Of a DNA stretch of 64,000 bases, positions 20,424 to 31,665 are shown one piece after another. This stretch comes from Adiantum capillus-veneris (lineage: Eukaryota > Streptophyta > Polypodiopsida > Polypodiales > Pteridaceae): the NCBI GenBank assembly GCA_014529385.2, contig CM043961.1, positions 16,474,478 through 16,538,477 on the forward strand, written 5' to 3'. The notes beneath the pieces were generated by a model. That model was not told the origin of the DNA, made no database searches, and saw only the letters and a list, made by a program, of their open reading frames with translations. A program made the translations under genes and the position numbers. Within the stretch, counting starts at the first letter, position 1. Every line of letters starts with the position of its first letter.

Positions 20424-21789
20424 CACATGACCATAACACTTAATGAGAGACTCATCAATGGGAGGATCATGAGAGACTTGGGTCACACTCGTGTTCTCAT
20501 TTATTGCATTGATAGAGGAAGTGGGTTCTGTGGATTCTTTAGATTCATTCGATTCAAGCTTAGGACATGTTCTTTTTATACGACCCTTGATGTGACAATG
20601 AAAACAACGACCTTCCTTAGAATAAATGCTTTGTTCTTCCGACGTGATGTATCCTTTTAAAATTCCTTGTTCTGCCTTTTCATCTGGAGTGAGCTTAGGT
20701 CGTTCTTACCATTCTTAGCGTTTTAACTGTTCGGAGGGTTCTGAGAAGTTTGAAAAGTACTTGTGGAAGTCTTGTTTTCCTTAGGCTTTCCCTTGTTGTG
20801 CTTCATCTCTTGTACGAGAGCAATTGCTACCGCCTTGTTGAGATCGATTGGATCAAGTACCTTCACATCAAACTTGATATACTCGTCCAATCCATAAAGG
20901 AATACCTCTTTGCGCTCCGCATCCGATTTGTGTAATTGAGTGCCGAGTTGCAAAACACGATTAGAGAAAGACATAACTGGCATACCGTTTTGCTTGAGAC
21001 CGCACCAATCGTCCTTCAACCGTGCTAGGTAGTGTGGGAGCATAAACCGCGCCTTGAGCTTGTCTTGGAAGTCGGCCCAATTGAAAGAAAGGGGCGCGCC
21101 ACCTCGGCTTCCTCTAGGTGCGTGGTCATCTGTGTCTCTTGCCATGCGTGGTACCAATTAATGGAATCACCGGCAAGGAACATAGCTGTTGTCAAAACCT
21201 TGCTATTTCCTGTCTTCTTAGTTGTCACAAAATAAGCATTAAATTGATGCAACCAAGAATGAATAACAGTAGCATCCATCTTACCATCATACTTACTGAA
21301 AGTCAACTTCTCTGTGACTGGGTTGTTCGAGTCCGAATCTCGGCTTGCGCCACTTGATGAACTACCAACATCTTTGGCCGGCTCGGACTTCGAGGTGAGA
21401 ACCTGTCGGACCAACTCTTGCATGCGTAGTTCTCTCTGTGCCTCACGCTCGGCCTCCGAGGCTGCTCGTCTTTCTTCGGCCGCCTCCTTTCTTTGTGCTT
21501 TTCTTTTTTTTCGTTCCTCGGCTGCCAACCGCGCTTCGCGGTCCAAGGTTTCCTTTCTGGTTTGGCGTTCACGCTCAATGGCAATGCGATTCGCTTTTAG
21601 TTGTGCCATCACAACACGATTCGCTTCTTGTTGTTGTGCCATCAAGTCCATCATCGACTTGACCAAAGCCTCCATAGGATTTGGTACAATTTGTGGCATA
21701 GATGGGGAAGTAGGGTCCGAAAAACCTCCTTGGTGGTGAGATTCTTCTTCGCTACTGTCATGCCCATCACCTCCATGCGAAGTATCCAT
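20424..21789 (-). pseudogene. T3 Gag
   Basis: The start is the ATG at 21787-21789 (MDTSHGGDGHD). T5 gag begins the same way (MDTSHGDDEH). The N-terminal part has a proline-rich segment, then a long Arg/Glu coiled-coil-like stretch (about residues 70-140). After it comes the retrotransposon Gag domain (KLTFSKYDGKMD...SWLHQFNAYF...INWYHAW). A frameshift near 21100 moves the frame; it continues as LSFNWADFQDKLKARF to about 20723. The zinc-knuckle region near 20560-20640 is decayed. The frame is cut at 20424 by T4. Gag is the structural particle protein and probably allowed trans-packaging when intact. Confidence 0.82.
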
Positions 21790-22205
21790 TCCGCTTCGGG
21801 TGATGACTATACACTGAGATCTTTGGTTCTTAAGTTCTCGAGGAACTTGGGTTCTTGAGGTTCTTCTTTAGCTTGCAATCTGTGTTAGAGAAGGATCTTC
21901 TCTTCACCCGAGTTCTTCTCTTTCCCGCGGGCGCATCTCTTGGCGGCCTTGCACTCACACCAAGGTTTCTTTTTCCCACCTCACGTCGATTGGTCGGCCG
22001 CTAAGTGCACGGTCTGCTCTCAATGAGTGAAAAGAGGAACAAGGGGAGGTTGGACAAGCCCTTCTTTCTTGTTCTTGGTTTCCTGTCACTCTTAAAAAAC
22101 ATGATTAGGAATCGACATGCCCAAGAGAACTTGGGTTGCGTGTGACCGCAACAAGCAAAAAAAATTCTGTGGTTCTTCCCTTGAGTGATACAGAACACTG
22201 CCAAA

Positions 22206-22217
22206 GCTTTGATACCA
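22206..22217 (-). promoter_or_regulatory. T3 primer-binding site
   Basis: The minus strand reads TGGTATCAAAGC, differing at one position from the iMet primer site of T5 (24579-24590). It lies one base inside the 5' LTR. Confidence 0.85.
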
Positions 22218-22218
22218 A

Positions 22219-23431
22219 TGTAAGGTGTAGCGGAAGTGAATGTTGAACTTTGCTCAAGATGAGTGCTCCGAACTGTGCTCAAGGGTTCCTTTTACTTACG
22301 GAAGGGAGAGCCTTCGTTCCTTTAATGAGAGAGTGCAAGTGATCACAAACAAAGTGGATAAACACTGTGAATGAAAGTGCTGAGACTGAGAGATAGAGTG
22401 AGAAGCATACGACACCAAGATGTTGTCAAAACCCTCCTCCGAAGGCCCCACTCTCTATGGCGAGAGCGGTCTACTATTGATTGCACAAATCTCTACAATG
22501 CTTGGACTTGCCGACGATGTCGACAACGACGAGGACGACGATGAGACGGGCTGAAATCTGAAAACGCTAAGGGCTGAAATCAGCAAATCTTTATGTGCTG
22601 AATTTTGACGCTATGTCGGTGACGACGTCAATGCGACGACGATGCGACGACGATGAGCTGAAAACGCAGATGCTGAAATCTGCGGTTTCCGGGCTGAAAC
22701 TACAAACTTCGCGGGATTTGACCGTGTGGCGAGGATCTGCTGCGGGAAGGTGAGATCTGTGAGGTTCGGGACTTGTTCTGCTGTGTCTAAGTGCTGAAAA
22801 CTGAAAACGCTGGTTCCTCTTGTGGTTCTGTCATGGTAGATCTGCAAAACGCTGGACTGCGAGGCTGATGAAAAAACGCTAGGGCTGAAAGCTGTTCTTC
22901 TTGCAAAAACGCTAAGGTTCTTGCTGTCTTGCTATGGCTAGGTTGATTTGCTTGATTTGCTGTACAAAGACACCAGGGCTGGTCTTGATCCAAAAACGCT
23001 AGCTTCTCTGCTGTGATGCAAAAACGCTAGGACATCTTGGGGGTCCTGCTGAGAAGTTGCCTGTTGAGCAAATGCTCCTACTGCCTCTTCTGCCAGAATT
23101 GCTATCGCTAGGTTTTTTTTATATAGTCACTTACTGAATTTGCCCTACCCAGTTCCCAACAAAAGTCACATAAAAATAATAAGTGCAAAATGTCAAAAAT
23201 AGGGAAAATAGGTCTATGCACTGTAAAAATGCTCCTGATGGGTTCTGATGGAAATTTGATGATCATGCTATGTGCAACCAGAGGATATGCATCTACTCTA
23301 AGTGTCTGGACATGCACGGTCTGCGAACAGACTCACAAAAGTGTCAGATCACTTCCTAATCTAACTGAGCTGAAACTATGTCATGAAGTAGCTTGTCCAC
23401 GTACACATAGGGTTAGATGTGTCACGTGACA
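22219..23431 (-). repeat. T3 5' LTR
   Basis: It is about 1.21 kb, homologous to 11208-12410 with scattered substitutions and small indels, hence older than the T4 LTR pair. It ends at 23420-23431 with TGTCACGTGACA and is followed by the TSD CCTTG. Confidence 0.92.
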
Positions 23432-23857
23432 CCTTGGGAGGGCGAAGCCTCCTAAACAAGAATTTACTTGGTTTTGGCTTCTCTTTATCCGGTTGAGAGA
23501 AAATTTTACTTGTGTTCCCAGCATGCAATTGGTTGGACACAATGTTCATAGGTCGGTGGGGAGGGTGTGTAAGTACGGAATTGACCTTGACAAAACCTTC
23601 ACTATACCTATCAGGGATACCCAAGTTCCTTGATGTGAGGTTGACAGAGATGACCTCCGCTTGGGCTCCTTGGCGTAGCTCTTTGGAATACCGCTCTCGC
23701 CTCGAATGAAGACGGTCTATGACACATAATCTTTGATGAGAAACGTGAGCTTCTCCCAATCGATAATGGGCTTGAACCTGCGAAACCACTTAATGCCCAA
23801 AATGATATCATATCCTACAAGTTTGGAGACTACAAAACGACGAGTGATTAATTTGAT
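23432..23857 (-). pseudogene. T2 protease end and pre-RT linker
   Basis: Read leftward from 23857, frames encode ITRRFVVSKLVGYDIILGIKWF (protease end), then DWEKLTF. After a stop and a frame change comes ELRQGAQAEVI...PDRYSEGF, which aligns with the T5 linker before RT (ELRRGAQAAFI...PDWYSALF). It is bounded on the left by the T3 TSD (23432-23436) and on the right by the truncated T5 LTR. About 30 residues are missing between this piece and the piece starting at 34736. Confidence 0.72.
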
Positions 23858-24577
23858 GTTTTTGCATGGCAGATCAGCCTCGACAGTAGCAGACTCCAGC
23901 AAGTAGCCTAACGTTTTTGCATCAAGCTTCAGTTCAGCCCATCGTTTTTGATTTGCAGATCAGCCTCGGCGTTTTGCAGATCCATGGCGTCAGATCAGCC
24001 CATAGCCTCAGCGTTTTCAGTTTTCAGCATAGACACACCGCAGAATAGCCCCCAAACCTCGCAGATCTCACCTTCCCGCATCTGTTCCTCGCCGCATGGT
24101 TAGATCCACCGAAGTTTGTAGTTTCAGCCCAGAAACACAGATTTCAGCATCTGCGTTTTCAGCGCGTCGTTGTTACATCGTTGTCATCACCGTCGTCACC
24201 AACATAGAGTCAGAATTCAGCAGTTAAAGATTTGCAGATTTCAGCCCGTCTCGTCGTCGTCCTCATCGTCGTCGACATCGCCGGCAAGTCCACTGCATTG
24301 TAGAATATTTGTGCAATCAATAGTAGACCGCTATCGCCATAGAGAGTGGGGCCTTCGGAGGAGGGTTAGACAACATTCTGATGTCGTATTCTTCTCTCTC
24401 TATCTCCCAGTCTCAACACCTTCATTCACAGTGTTTTACCACTTTGTTTGTGATCATTTGCACTCTCTCACTAAAGGAACGGAAGGCTCTCCCTTCCGTA
24501 AGTAAAAGGAACCTTGAGCACAGTTCGGAGCACTTATCTTGAGCAAAGTTCAACATTCACATCTGCTGCACCTTACA
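23858..24577 (+). repeat. T5 5' LTR, truncated
   Basis: Homology to the 3' LTR begins at TTTTTGCATGGCAGATCAGC (about 23859, matching 30519) and runs to CTTACA at 24577. The missing part corresponds to 30058 to about 30517. The promoter-bearing U3 is therefore mostly gone. Confidence 0.88.
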
Positions 24578-24578
24578 T

Positions 24579-24590
24579 TGGTATCAGAGC
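24579..24590 (+). promoter_or_regulatory. T5 primer-binding site (tRNA-iMet)
   Basis: TGGTATCAGAGC lies one base after the 5' LTR, a perfect match to the iMet primer complement. Confidence 0.92.
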
Positions 24591-25066
24591 TTTGGCAGTG
24601 TTCTGTATCACTCAAGGAAAGAATCACTGATTTTGTTTTGCTTGTTGCGATCGCACGTAACCCAAGTCCACTTGGGCATGTCGATTCCTAATCGTGTTTT
24701 TGAAGAGTGACAGGAAACCCAAGAAAGAAGGGCTTGTCCAACCTCCCCTTGTGCCTCTTTTCACTAATTGAGAGCGGACTGTGCACTTAGCGGCCGGCCA
24801 ATGGACGTGAGGTGGGAAAAAGCAACCTTGGTGTGAGCGCAAGGCTGCCAAGGGGTGCGTCTTTGGAAAAGAGTAGAGCTCGGGTAAGAGAAGATCCTTT
24901 TCTAACACAGATTGCAAGCGAAAGAAGAACCTCAAGACACTCAAGACTCTAGAACCTCAAGAACCTCAAGACTCAAGAACCCGTGAACCCAAGATCCATA
25001 AGAACCCAAGTTCCTCGTGAACTTAAGAACCAAAGACTTCAGTGTATGGTCATTACCCGAAGCGGA

Positions 25067-26515
25067 ATGGATACTTCACATGGAGATGATGAGCATGGAA
25101 GTGGCGAAGAAGAATTTTCCTCACCGGGAGGTTTTTCTGACCCGCCCCCTTCCCCATCTACGCCAAGGATTGCACCAAATCCTATGGAGGCTTTGGTCAA
25201 ATCGATGATGGATATGATGTTACACCAAGAAGCGCGACGCGATACCTTGGAGCATGAGCGCAAAGAAAGACGAGAATCCATGGAACAGGACCACCAAGAA
25301 AGACAGGAATCCATGGAACGGGAGCGCCAAGAACGACAGGCATCTTTGGATCGCGAGCGTGAGTAATCGCTCTTGGCGGTTGAAGAATGAAAAGAAAGAA
25401 AAGCAGAAAGAAAGGCAGCTATTGAGCGTGAGCGTGAGCAAGCGCGCTTGGCGGCCGAAGCACGAAAGAAGGTGGCCGAAGAGAGGAGAGCGGCTTTGGA
25501 GGCAGAGCGTGAGGCGTAGAGAGACCAACGCATGCAAGAGTTTGTCCGACAGGTTATCACCTTGAAACCCGAGCCGGCCAAAGATGATGGTGGTTCCTCA
25601 AGTGGCCCAAACCGAGATTCGGACTCCAACAACCCCGTCACTGAGAAGTTGACTTTCAGTAAGTATGACGGTAAGATGGATGCTAGTGTTATTCATTCTT
25701 GGTTGCATTAATTTAATGTTTATTTTGCGACAACTAAGAAGATAGGAAATAGCAAGGTTTTGACGGCAGCTATGTACCTTGCCGGTGATGCCATTAATTG
25801 GTACCACGCATGGCAAGAGGCACAGTTGACCGCGCAGCTAGAGGAAGCCGAGGAAGGCGCGCCCCTTTCTTTCAATTGGGCCGACTTCCAAGACAAGCCC
25901 AAGGCGTGGTTTATGCCACCACTGTACCTAGTGCGGTTGAAAGAGGATTGGCGCAACCTCAAGCAGAATGGTATACCAGTCATGTCTTTTTCTAATCGTG
26001 TTTTGCAGCTCGGCACCCAATTACGCAAATCGGATGATGAGCGCAAAGAGGCTTTCCTTTTTGGGTTGGACGAATATATGAAGTTTGATATAGAAGTCTT
26101 CGACCCCGCGGATCTCAACAAGGCGGTAGCAATTGCTCTCTCCCAAGAGATGAAGCACAACAAGGGCAAGCCTAAGGAGAACAAGTCGTGTCAAAGTACC
26201 TCCCAGACTTCTCAGAACCCTAAGAATGGTAAGAACGATAATTCTTCTAGCCAGTCTTCCTCTATTTCTTGGGAAAAGAAATCTAACAATGAATCTAAGG
26301 GTAAAGCTAAAACACCTACTAAACCTAAGCTCACTCCTTATGAAAAAGCCGCAAAAGGAATTATAGGAGGATACATAACGGCAGAAAAACAAGTCATTTA
26401 TGCTAGAAAGGTCGTTGTTATCAATGTCACGTCAAGGGTCACATTAAAGCGGCTTGTCCTAAGACAACCCCACCTAAAGAACCTAAGACACCCACAACCA
26501 CCACAAGCACTTTAA
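25067..26515 (+). pseudogene. T5 Gag
   Basis: The start is the ATG at 25067 (MDTSHGDDEHGS), as in T3. A Glu/Arg coiled-coil-like region with repeated RQE(S/A) units follows, interrupted by a stop at 25364-25366 and further stops near 25385 and 25517. The Gag domain runs from about 25640 (KLTFSKYDGKMD) through INWYHAW and SFNWADFQDK to KAVAIALSQEMKHNKGK. A Ser/Asn/Lys-rich linker leads to a CCHC knuckle (CYQCHVKGHIKAAC, about 26415-26456) in a different frame from the preceding ORF. Gag assembly and RNA binding are the expected roles, but this copy cannot make it whole. Confidence 0.85.
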
Positions 26516-26940
26516 TGAACCAAGCTGAATCTTCTCATGTCTCTGACACACACATTGATGAGTCTCTCATGAAGTGTTGTGGTCATGTAAAGGGTCAGTG
26601 TTTTGTCATATTGTTTGATCGAGGCAGTATGCATGATGTGATTAGTGTCTCTCTTGTAGAGAGAGCCTGCCTAGAGGTTAGTCAGACATCTCCTCTCGAG
26701 GTGTCGGCTTCGCTCTCGGTATGGACTCTCATCACGCAAGAGTGCCTTGATGTGTTGTTTACAGTTCAATAAGCTGCTGTCCGTAGAAAATTTATTGCGT
26801 CTCCTCTCTCAAGATGTGATATGCTTTTGGGCATTAGATGGTTTTGTGAGTATAACCCTCTTATTGACTGGGAGGACAACACTCTCATATTAAATGCCAA
26901 GAGTGACTCTTCCATGATCATTCGTGCTGAGGAGGATCTG
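26516..26940 (+). pseudogene. T5 aspartic protease
   Basis: The frame encodes GQCFVILFD-R-GSMHDVIS, with the active-site triplet reading D-R-G (26617-26625) instead of D-S/T-G. A stop at 26770-26772 (TAA in VQ*AAV) precedes the flap and MLLGIRWF end. This is the retropepsin region that would process Gag-Pol. The altered triplet and the stop predict no activity. Confidence 0.82.
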
Positions 26941-28610
26941 TATTCTTTGCTTCTCATTTCTCATGTGCAGATAAAGCGTGAATTACGACGAGGAGCACAA
27001 GCGGCATTCATCTATGCTGCTCCAGTTACCTTGAGCATTCAGACTCCAGACTGGTATTCAGCTTTGTTTACCAAGTTTAAGCATCTCTTTTTGCAGGATG
27101 ATCTTCCACCCCGTCTCCCACCTAAGCGGCCGGAGGACCATTGTATCGAGCTTACGGAGGGGGCACAACCAATCAGTAAGGCTCCCTACCGTTTGAACAA
27201 GACACATGAAGAAGAGTTAGAGCGGCAACTCACGGAGTTGGTGGCTAGAGGATTTATACGTCCTAGTGTAAGTCCTTTTGTTGCTCATATTTTGTTTCCC
27301 CGTAAAAAGGATGGTTCGTCTCGTTTGTGTGTTGATTACAAGGCATTGAACAGGATGACCGTCAAGAACAAGTTTCCGATGCCTCGCATTGAGTATATCC
27401 TTGATAGGCTCAATGGGGCAAAGGTCTTTAGCAAGGTCGATCTCAAAAGTGGATACCATCAGGTACGGGTATTCAAAGGCAACATCTTAAAGACCGTTTC
27501 ACACAGAGCGAGTACAATGAGAGTATGTGGTTAGGCCTTTTGGATTGACAGGTGCCGTGGATACGTTTAATCGTCTCATGGTAGGCCGTTTTGGCGATAT
27601 GGTTTGTGTATGTGTGTTCATCTTTGTTGATGATATTCTCATTTTTTCTGCATTGTGGGAACAACATGAAAAGGATGTCGAAAGGGTACTAACCAGTTTG
27701 GATGAGTGTCAGTTGTACATTGCAGCTAAGAAATTTGAGTTTTTTCTCATTAAAGTTACTTATCTGGGTTATATCATTTCTACAGAAGGCGTAAAGCTAG
27801 CCTTCGCGAAGGTGGAACAGGTACGTAATTGGGATTTGCCCAAGACTGCATATGATGTGCGTTTTTTTCTTGGTTTATGTCAAGCATATAGTTTGCACAT
27901 AGAGAATTTTGCACGCATTGCTGCACCTATGATTGATGTTTTGAAAAGGGTAAAGACTCGCCGTCAGCGTGTGGATTTACCCGAGGCGGCCATTGAGGCT
28001 TTCGCAGCTCTCAAGGTTGCGGTGAGACAGAAGCGTCGTGTCTCATCCTTGTCTCTTGGGATGACCTCTTTGAGGTATGGACAGATGCGAGCAATGTCGC
28101 CATAGACGTAGTGCTTCAGCAACATGGTCGTCCAGTAGCTTTCCTTAGTCAGAAGCTCAATAATGCAGAAAAGAACTATTCAGTTTATGATAAAGAACTT
28201 TTGTCTGTCATTTTTGTTTTAGGAGTCGGTAGGGCACTCCCGGCCGCTCTCCTCATACACCAGAAAAGTGCACAAGAAGAACGACCAGGATTATGCACCC
28301 AGAATCCTAAGTCAGACGCTTTTGTCTGTCATTCACTCTCTTAAGCATTGGAAGCATTTTTTGTATGGTAGAGAGTTCACAGTTTGCACAGATCATCAAG
28401 CCCTCAAGTGGCTCCAGTCTATGCCTAGTGCACATTGGAGTGATTGCCAAGCATGGTGGTCACAATTTTTTGAGCAATTTGGAGGTTTGATTGAGTATGT
28501 GCCTGGAGAAGCTAACCCTGTTCCAGATGCGTTAAGTCGCAAAGGACAGATTTTGGCTCTTGAGTCACGATCCACAGTTTCTCTTCAGTGTGTGTCTTTC
28601 GACAGCATGT
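26941..28610 (+). pseudogene. T5 reverse transcriptase and RNase H
   Basis: The linker (ELRRGAQAAFI) leads to RT: PYRLNKTHEEELERQ, KKDGSSRLCVDYKALN, VFSKVDLKSGYHQVRV with the first catalytic Asp. A frameshift and missing codons follow near 27480-27540, then RPFGLTGAVDTFNRLM and FVDD (around 27625-27640) with the paired catalytic Asp. RNase H begins near 28050 but is frameshifted and carries a 106-bp insertion (28213-28318). It resumes with HWKHFLYGREFTVCTDHQALKW, where the third acidic residue is intact, unlike in T4, and ends PDALSRKG. The region would copy element RNA into DNA. Confidence 0.85.
28198..28333 (+). repeat. 106-bp insertion with 15-bp direct repeats in T5 RNase H
   Basis: The 15-mer CTTTTGTCTGTCATT occurs at 28198-28212 and 28319-28333. 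The 106 bp between them is GC-richer and unlike RNase H coding. Removing one 15-mer and the insert restores the expected continuity (YDKELLSVI...HSLKHW). A 15-bp duplication is too long for LTR integration (5 bp here) and fits retroposition or double-strand-break filler. Confidence 0.8.
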
Positions 28611-29788
28611 AGAACCAGTATGCGGATTCTGAGTTTGGTAAGCAATGGTTGCAGGCTCTTGCTTCCCAAGGGCCAAGCAACTATGTCATTTGTGATGGTT
28701 TGTTGTATTTTCGTCAACGTCTATGTGTGTTGTCCTCTCTCAGGCCAGCCATATTGCATGATGCACATGACTCTCTCACGGGTGAGCACAGGGGAATAAA
28801 CACCACTTTGAAAAAAATAGAAAGATTCTTTTATTGGCCTAAAATGCGAAAAGATGTGTTTCGTTATGTCACACAGTGTACTATATGTCAAAAGGTAAAA
28901 GCTCCTCGGGGTAAGCAGCAAGGCCTCTTGCTTCCGTTGCTTATTCTCGATGGACCTTTTCAAGATATTTCCATGGATTTAGTGACTAAGCTTCCACCTA
29001 GTTTGCATGCAAGGAACACTCAATGTTTGACAATTCTTGATCGTTTCAGCAAGTTTTGCACGTTAATTCCTTGTAAGGCCACAGTCACAACACAAGATGT
29101 AGCACGGTTGTTCATAAAGCATTGGTACCTCCTTTGTGGTTTGCCAAAATCGATTGTTTCCGATAGGGATGTTAAGTTCACGTCCAATTTTTGGCGCGTA
29201 CTCTTTGAAAATTTTGGTACTAAGTTTAATTTTTCATCGGCTTTTCATCCACAGTCAGATGGTCAGACAAAGATTTACACTCAATTGGCTTTTGATATTT
29301 TAAAGTCATATGTGCATGATCAACAGTCTCATTTGGAGCTCTATCTCCCATTGATTTAGGCTATTTTGAATGACTCTTTATGCTCTGCCATTGGTCGAAA
29401 TCCGTATGAGGCAGCTTTTGACCGTCCGTTCCAATCACTTTTGACTCGCTCGGTCAGTCAAATACCTGATGCCAATGCTTAAAGTAAGTCGTTGGATGAG
29501 GTTTCTGAGAGTGTGAAGCTTCGGCTAAGCAAGGCTCAGGAATCTTACTCACGGCAGGCTAATAAGCATCGTCAGGATGTTTCGATCAAGGAAGGAGATT
29601 CGGTGTATTTAAGAATCATGAAGCAACATCTTAAGCAAGTTGGAAAGAAGTGCCCAAAGTTGTCTTTTCGAATGTATGGTCCATTTCCTGTCATTAAAAA
29701 GATAAATGATGTTTCAATGAAATTGCAGTTGCCTAACTCATGGTCAATGCACAACGTTTTCCATGTTTCTTGGTTGAAAGTGTTTTAG
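28611..29788 (+). pseudogene. T5 integrase
   Basis: The zinc domain (HDAHDSLTGEHRG...CTIC) and core follow a stop near 28610. Catalytic Asp residues are at 28976-28978 (ISMDLVT) and 29162-29164 (VSDRD). The Glu of the DDE triad is Lys (codon 29270-29272, DGQT-K-I), so strand transfer should be abolished. A stop (TAG at 29358-29360) follows LPLI, and another (TAA at 29479-29481) precedes the C-terminal part (KHRQDVSIKEGDSVYLRI, YGPFPVIKKINDVS, VFHVSWLKVF). A further TAG follows near 29786. Confidence 0.85.
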
Positions 29789-30046
29789 GGAACACCTCTA
29801 AAGGACATTTCGGAAGAAGAAGAACCGGAGATCATCGATGAAGCTGAAGTCATTGAGCCGGAGCAAGTATTGTTGTATCGGTTTCGCCATGGTTCAAAGA
29901 AGCAAGTGAGACAGTACTTTTTGAAGTTCAAGGATCAAGGAACCCATGAAGCAGTGTGGGTTGATAAAGAGTTTTTCAAAGATTATCCCGAGATGTTGGC
30001 AACCTACAAGGAAGCCATGCAGATCGGTACCAATACCTCACTTTAA
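29789..30046 (+). pseudogene. T5 chromodomain
   Basis: It encodes an acidic linker (SEEEEPEIIDEAEVIEPEQV) and a chromodomain-like module (KKQVRQYFLKFKDQGTHEA, WVDKEFFKDYPEMLATY), ending at the stop 30044-30046, which overlaps the polypurine tract. It would target insertion to chromatin. It matches scraps retained by T2 and T3. Confidence 0.82.
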
Positions 30047-30057
30047 AAAGAAGGGGA
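30045..30057 (+). promoter_or_regulatory. T5 polypurine tract
   Basis: AAAAAGAAGGGGA directly precedes the 3' LTR. Confidence 0.88.
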
Positions 30058-31231
30058 TGTCACGTGCACATCTAACCCTGTGTACGTGGACAAGCTACTT
30101 CATGACAAGGGTTCAGTCAGTCTAGCCTAGAAAGTGTTCTGGCACCTTTGTGAGTCTATTCGCAGACCGTGCATGTCCCGACACTTAAGAGTAGATGCAT
30201 ATCCTCTGGTTGCACAGAGCATGATCATCAGCATTACCATCAGATTCCATCAAGAGCATTTTATAGTGCAGAAAACCTATTTTTTCAATTTTAGCCATTT
30301 TTCACTTATAATTTGTAAGTGACTTTTGTTGGGATCTGGGTAGGGCAATTTAGCCATGCAAGTATATAAGAAATCGTAGCGCTAGCACTCTTGGGCAGAA
30401 GAGGTAGTAGGACTAAGAGTTCAACAGGCACCTTCTCAGCAAGATCTCCCCAAACAACAAACCTAGCGTTTTTGCAAACAGCAAGCCTAGCGTTTTTCAT
30501 CCACAGCAAGCCCTGGCGTTTTTGCATGGCAGATCAGCCTAGGCAATCGCAGACTCCAGCAAGTAGCCTAGCGTTTTTGCATCAAGCTTCAGTTCAGCCC
30601 AGCGTTTTTGATTTGCAGATCAGCCTCGGCGTTTTGCAGATCCACACTCAGCCTTTTCAGTTTTTAGCATAGACACACCGCAGAATAGCCCCCAAACCTC
30701 ACAGATCTCACCTTTTTGCAGCAGTTCCTCGCCGCACGGTTAGATCCACTGAAGTTTGCAGTTTCAGCCCAGAAAACACAGATTTCAGCATCTGCGTTTT
30801 CAGCGCGTCGTCGTCGTCATCGCCGTCATCACCGACACAGAGTCAGAATTTAGCAGATAAAGATTTGCAGATTTCAGCCATCAGCATTTTCAGATTTCAG
30901 CCCGTCTCGTCGTCGACCTCATTGTCGTCGACATTATCGGCAAGTCCACTGCATTGTAAAGATTTGTGCAATCAATAGTAGACCGCTCTCGCCATAGAGA
31001 GTGGGGCCTTCGGAGGAGGGTTTGACAACATTCTGGTGTCGTATTCTTCTCTCTCTATCTCTCAGTCTCAGCACCTTCATTCACATTGTTTACTACTTTG
31101 TTTGTGATCATTTGCACTCTCTCACTAAAGAAAAAAAAGGCTCTCCCTTCCGTAAGTAAAAGGAACCTTGAGCACAGTTCGGAGCACTGATCTTGAGCAA
31201 AGTTCAACATTCACAACCGCTGCACCTTACA
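30058..31231 (+). repeat. T5 3' LTR (1.17 kb)
   Basis: It starts TGTCACGTGCACATC and ends CTTACA. Between about 30462 and 30800 it has roughly eight copies of a CCTAGCGTTTTTGCA-like motif, also present in inverse orientation in the T3 LTRs. The right flank (31232) is T6 LTR sequence. Confidence 0.92.
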
Positions 31232-31665
31232 AGATTCCACCGCGACACATCAGAGATTCACTTCAAAAATACTGCACACCTTCAAATCACAGTTTAAAAA
31301 AGAGTCGACACGGCTCAGCGTAGTTCCGTGCCCAAAGGTATTGGCCCCAAAGACTGGTGCCCCTTTCGGTATTTCTTTTTATATTAATCTGTGCTCAAAG
31401 TACAAAGAGGGCACGAGGGTCTCACTCTCAGACTCTGTGTCCAAATGCTTCGAGAAATGAGTCCCTAAGGCCATTTATAAAGGTTACAATAGGGTTGCTA
31501 AAAGAAGAGCCCCCAAAAGCTTCTCAAACTCAAAAGCAGTAGTCTCCAAAAGCTTTAATGCTAAAAACAATAATCCCCATAAAGCAAATGGCTCCAAAAA
31601 GCAGTGAAAAAGCAGCTAGCGTAGTTTACGGAAATCCTTACAATTTTGCCACGTCAACAGTTGTG
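31232..31665 (-). repeat. T6 left LTR, inverted and truncated
   Basis: The plus strand shows the complement of the shared R-region block (about 31345-31385, GGTGCCCCTTTCGGTATTTC) and U3 features (GCCACGTCAACAG) at the right end. The U5 end is replaced by the T5 3' LTR. The U3 end merges into integrase with a short overlap (GTGGA). Confidence 0.8.

Larger units (their letters stand above)
11208..23431 (-). mobile_element. T3: Gag-Pro LTR element lacking RT and integrase
   Basis: LTRs of about 1.2 kb (11208-12410 and 22219-23431) are flanked by a perfect 5-bp TSD, CCTTG (11203-11207 and 23432-23436). The minus-strand primer site (TGGTATCAAAGC, one change from the iMet consensus) lies at 22206-22217 and the polypurine tract at 12411-12422. 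T4 plus one TSD copy adds 6,537 bp, so T3 itself is about 5.7 kb. It encodes Gag and protease, then an unrelated acidic ORF and a chromodomain scrap where T5 has about 3 kb of RT, RNase H and integrase. Its LTRs are of the T5 family, so T5-like elements are plausible donors of enzymes. Confidence 0.9.
23858..31231 (+). mobile_element. T5: chromodomain Ty3/gypsy element, 5' truncated
   Basis: The 3' LTR is 30058-31231. The 5' LTR is reduced to 23858-24577 and lacks about the first 460 bp of U3. A primer site at 24579-24590 and a polypurine tract at 30045-30057 fix the plus orientation. Gag, protease, RT, RNase H, integrase and chromodomain follow in order, all with stops or frameshifts. T5 shares LTR sequence and coding layout with T3 and supplies the RT-integrase middle that T3 lacks. 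Confidence 0.9.
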
